DNA of 64,000 nt from the NCBI GenBank assembly GCA_033002965.1, contig JAURVB010001863.1, positions 1 through 64,000 on the forward strand. Direction: 5' to 3'. Positions within the stretch are counted from its first letter, which is position 1. Every line of letters begins with the position of its first letter. The DNA comes from Piper betle. Lineage: Eukaryota > Streptophyta > Magnoliopsida > Piperales > Piperaceae. The notes under the pieces are model-generated. The model searched no databases, was not told where the DNA came from, and saw only the letters and a list, made by a program, of their open reading frames with translations. The translations under genes and the position numbers were made by a program. Of this stretch, positions 61,962-64,000 are shown piece after piece.

Positions 61962-64000
61962 TTCTCTCACTTAGTTTGAACATATATCACCATACATAAT
62001 ATTATCCAAAATATTAATACTTCAAAAGAAGAGCATTATACATGAATCATAGAGGTAAGTCCTCTTTAGTCAAGTATTACCTTCTATGTATTACAATGTA
62101 AAATACTCTTAAGAAGCCACAATGTGGTTTAAACTGTTATGAATAAGCTCTACAATGCTTATTCAGGTCCAAACACATATATATTATATATATATGTACA
62201 ATAATTTTGTCGTTCTCCAATACAATGTGTACACTTATAATGAGAAGACAAACAAATAGTAGAGTTTCAACAAATAACATGCTATATACTTTGCATCACA
62301 TATCAAGATTGAAATTCAACAAGTCTCATACGGGCTACATGATCCTTGAATATCTTTGGTGATATGCTTTTCATCAAAAGATCTGCAATCATCAATTCAG
62401 TACTAATGTGTTCGATGAGCACTTCATTTGCTTTAATGTGCTCTTTAATTGCTAAATACTTAATATCGATGTGTTTACTTCGACTTCTACTTTTATTACT
62501 TTTAGCTAAGAACACAGCAGCTAAATTATCACAATACATCTTCAATGGCCTTGAAATAGACTCAACAACTCAGAAGCCCAGACATGAAACTCTTCAACCA
62601 AATAGCTTAAGACATAGCCTCAAAACACGGAGCAAATTTGACTTTCTATAGTAGAAGTGATAACTAAAATCTGTTTTACACTTCTTCACGATACAACTCT
62701 GTTAACAAGTATGAAGATACATCCAGATGTGGATTTATAAGAATCAGTGCAACGAACATAATCTAAATCCAAGTATCCAATGACCTTCAAATTAGAAGAT
62801 CTCTTATACGTAAGCATGTAATTTTTGGTTCCTTAAAGGTACCTCATAACTTTCTTTACAACTCTTTAATGTTCAATGCTAGGATTACTTTGATATCTCC
62901 CTGCATTCCAATAGCAAATGCAATGTCTGGTCTTGTATAAACTTTCGTGTACATAAGGCTTCCAACAGCTAAATCATATGGAATATTTTTCATTTGTTCC
63001 CTTTTAAGATCATTCTTTGGACATTGATCCAAATTAAAATTATCTCCTTTCACTATGAGAGCTACTGAAAATGTACAATTACTTATTTGAAATCTCTTGA
63101 GAACCTTACTGATATAGGCCTTCTAAGATAAACCCAAGATACTTTGAGATCTATCTCTATAAATCTTTTAATATTTCACACATATCCTTCATATCAAAGT
63201 GTTTAAAGAGAAACTTTTTTACTTCATATAACAATCTCATATCATTAGTTGCAAGCAATATATCATCAATATATAAGACAAGAAAAATAATCATGTTCCC
63301 ACTAACCTTATGGTATATACATTAATCCTTAATATTCTCAACAAAACCAAATAAAGAGATTACATTATGAAATTTAAGATACCACTGACGAGAGGCCTGT
63401 TTGAATCCATATATTGATTGCTTAAGCTTACAATTAATATGCTCACCATCAGTAAAAGAAAACTACCCAGATTGTTTCATATAAATCTCTTCCTCTAAAT
63501 CTCCATCGAGGAAAATAGGTTTCGCATCCATCTAATATAATTCAAAATTAAAATATGTTATATAGTGCCATGATAATACGGAAAGAGTCTTTCTTTGAAA
63601 CGGCAGAAAAGTCTCATGATAATCAATTCCTTCCTTTTATGTGAATCCTTTAGCCACGAGTGTTGCCTTATGTCGTTCAATGTTACATGATAAATCTTTT
63701 TAGTTTTAAAGACTCGTTTACAACTAATAGTTTTCACCTCATTAGCCAACTTGACAAGATCCCAAATTTGGTTTGCAACCATAGAATCCACCTCATCTTT
63801 CATGACTTTGTACCATAATTTTGAATTATTACTATTCATCACTTGTGAAAATGTAGCAGGGGTCATTTTCTTAAATAACATTATAGTCACATTTTTGTAG
63901 GTAAACAACAAAATCACTAAATATTAATAGTTTGTTAACTCTAGTTGATCTCCTTAATGGTTCATCAATGTTTTCTTGTGGAGGTGGTCGATCAACCGGT
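61558..64000 (-). mobile_element. Decayed Ty1/copia retrotransposon, 5' part beyond the window
   Basis: Pieces of the copia polyprotein lie in the expected order on the minus strand. Reverse transcriptase start is at 63917-63558 (KLWYKVMKDEVDSMVANQIW). The RT catalytic box is at about 63290-63246 (LVLYIDDILLATND). The segment GSLMYTKVYTRPDIAFAIGM follows at 63053-62900, and RNase H at 62545-62303 (MYCDNLAAVFLAKSNKSRSR, SKHIDIKYLAIKEHI). They sit in different frames with stops between them, so the element is a pseudogene copy. The catalytic Asp pairs of RT and RNase H are nevertheless kept. Confidence 0.85.

Overview
The window is nuclear DNA of a flowering plant, most likely a non-grass monocot. 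First exons of the housekeeping genes are GC-rich, introns are short to several kilobases long with GT-AG borders, and intergenic DNA is very AT-rich with abundant (TA)n, LTR fragments and MITEs. There are no bacterial operons, CRISPR arrays or recognisable rRNA genes. I could not reliably call any tRNA by eye. A palm-like genome would fit, but the species cannot be fixed from the sequence alone.

Layout: (1) 1-2010, minus strand, a FAR1/FHY3-related (MULE-transposase-derived) gene running off the left edge, with one frame break. (2) 2276-8045, repeats: a low-complexity element with a C-rich core, a GC-rich tandem-repeat element ending in a 19-bp perfect hairpin, and an LTR-like unit with a TATA box. 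(3) 8777-22009, plus strand, a 14-exon LPEAT2-type lysophospholipid acyltransferase with EF-hand remnants. (4) 22010-25719, AT-rich intergenic DNA. (5) 25720-28625, plus strand, ten-exon PGRL1 (chloroplast cyclic electron flow). (6) 29669-32777, minus strand, six-exon SAP18 (histone deacetylase complex), convergent with PGRL1. (7) 33-45.8 kb, a repeat-dense block with miniature LTR elements, a (TA)n-flanked 2-kb element containing two foldback MITEs, and another low-complexity element with a G-rich core. (8) 48994-55999, plus strand, an eight-exon AGL6-clade MADS-box gene with a 4.9-kb first intron. (9) 56-61.5 kb, AT-rich repeats including a Tourist-like MITE. (10) 61558-64000, minus strand, a decayed Ty1/copia element running off the right edge.

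The genes do not form a pathway; they are independent plant genes separated by transposon-derived DNA. Spliced CDS lengths come out in frame for AGL6 as it stands. For LPEAT2, PGRL1 and SAP18 they come out in frame only if one base (two in LPEAT2) is missing from C-rich runs in the first exon. This points to consensus errors or very recent lesions rather than old pseudogenes.

I found no convincing undescribed gene system. The most interesting non-genic structure is the (TA)n-flanked element at 35317-37364. It has long inverted arms carrying a protein-like stretch on both sides, and a structurally similar relative lies at about 3.1-4.06 kb.
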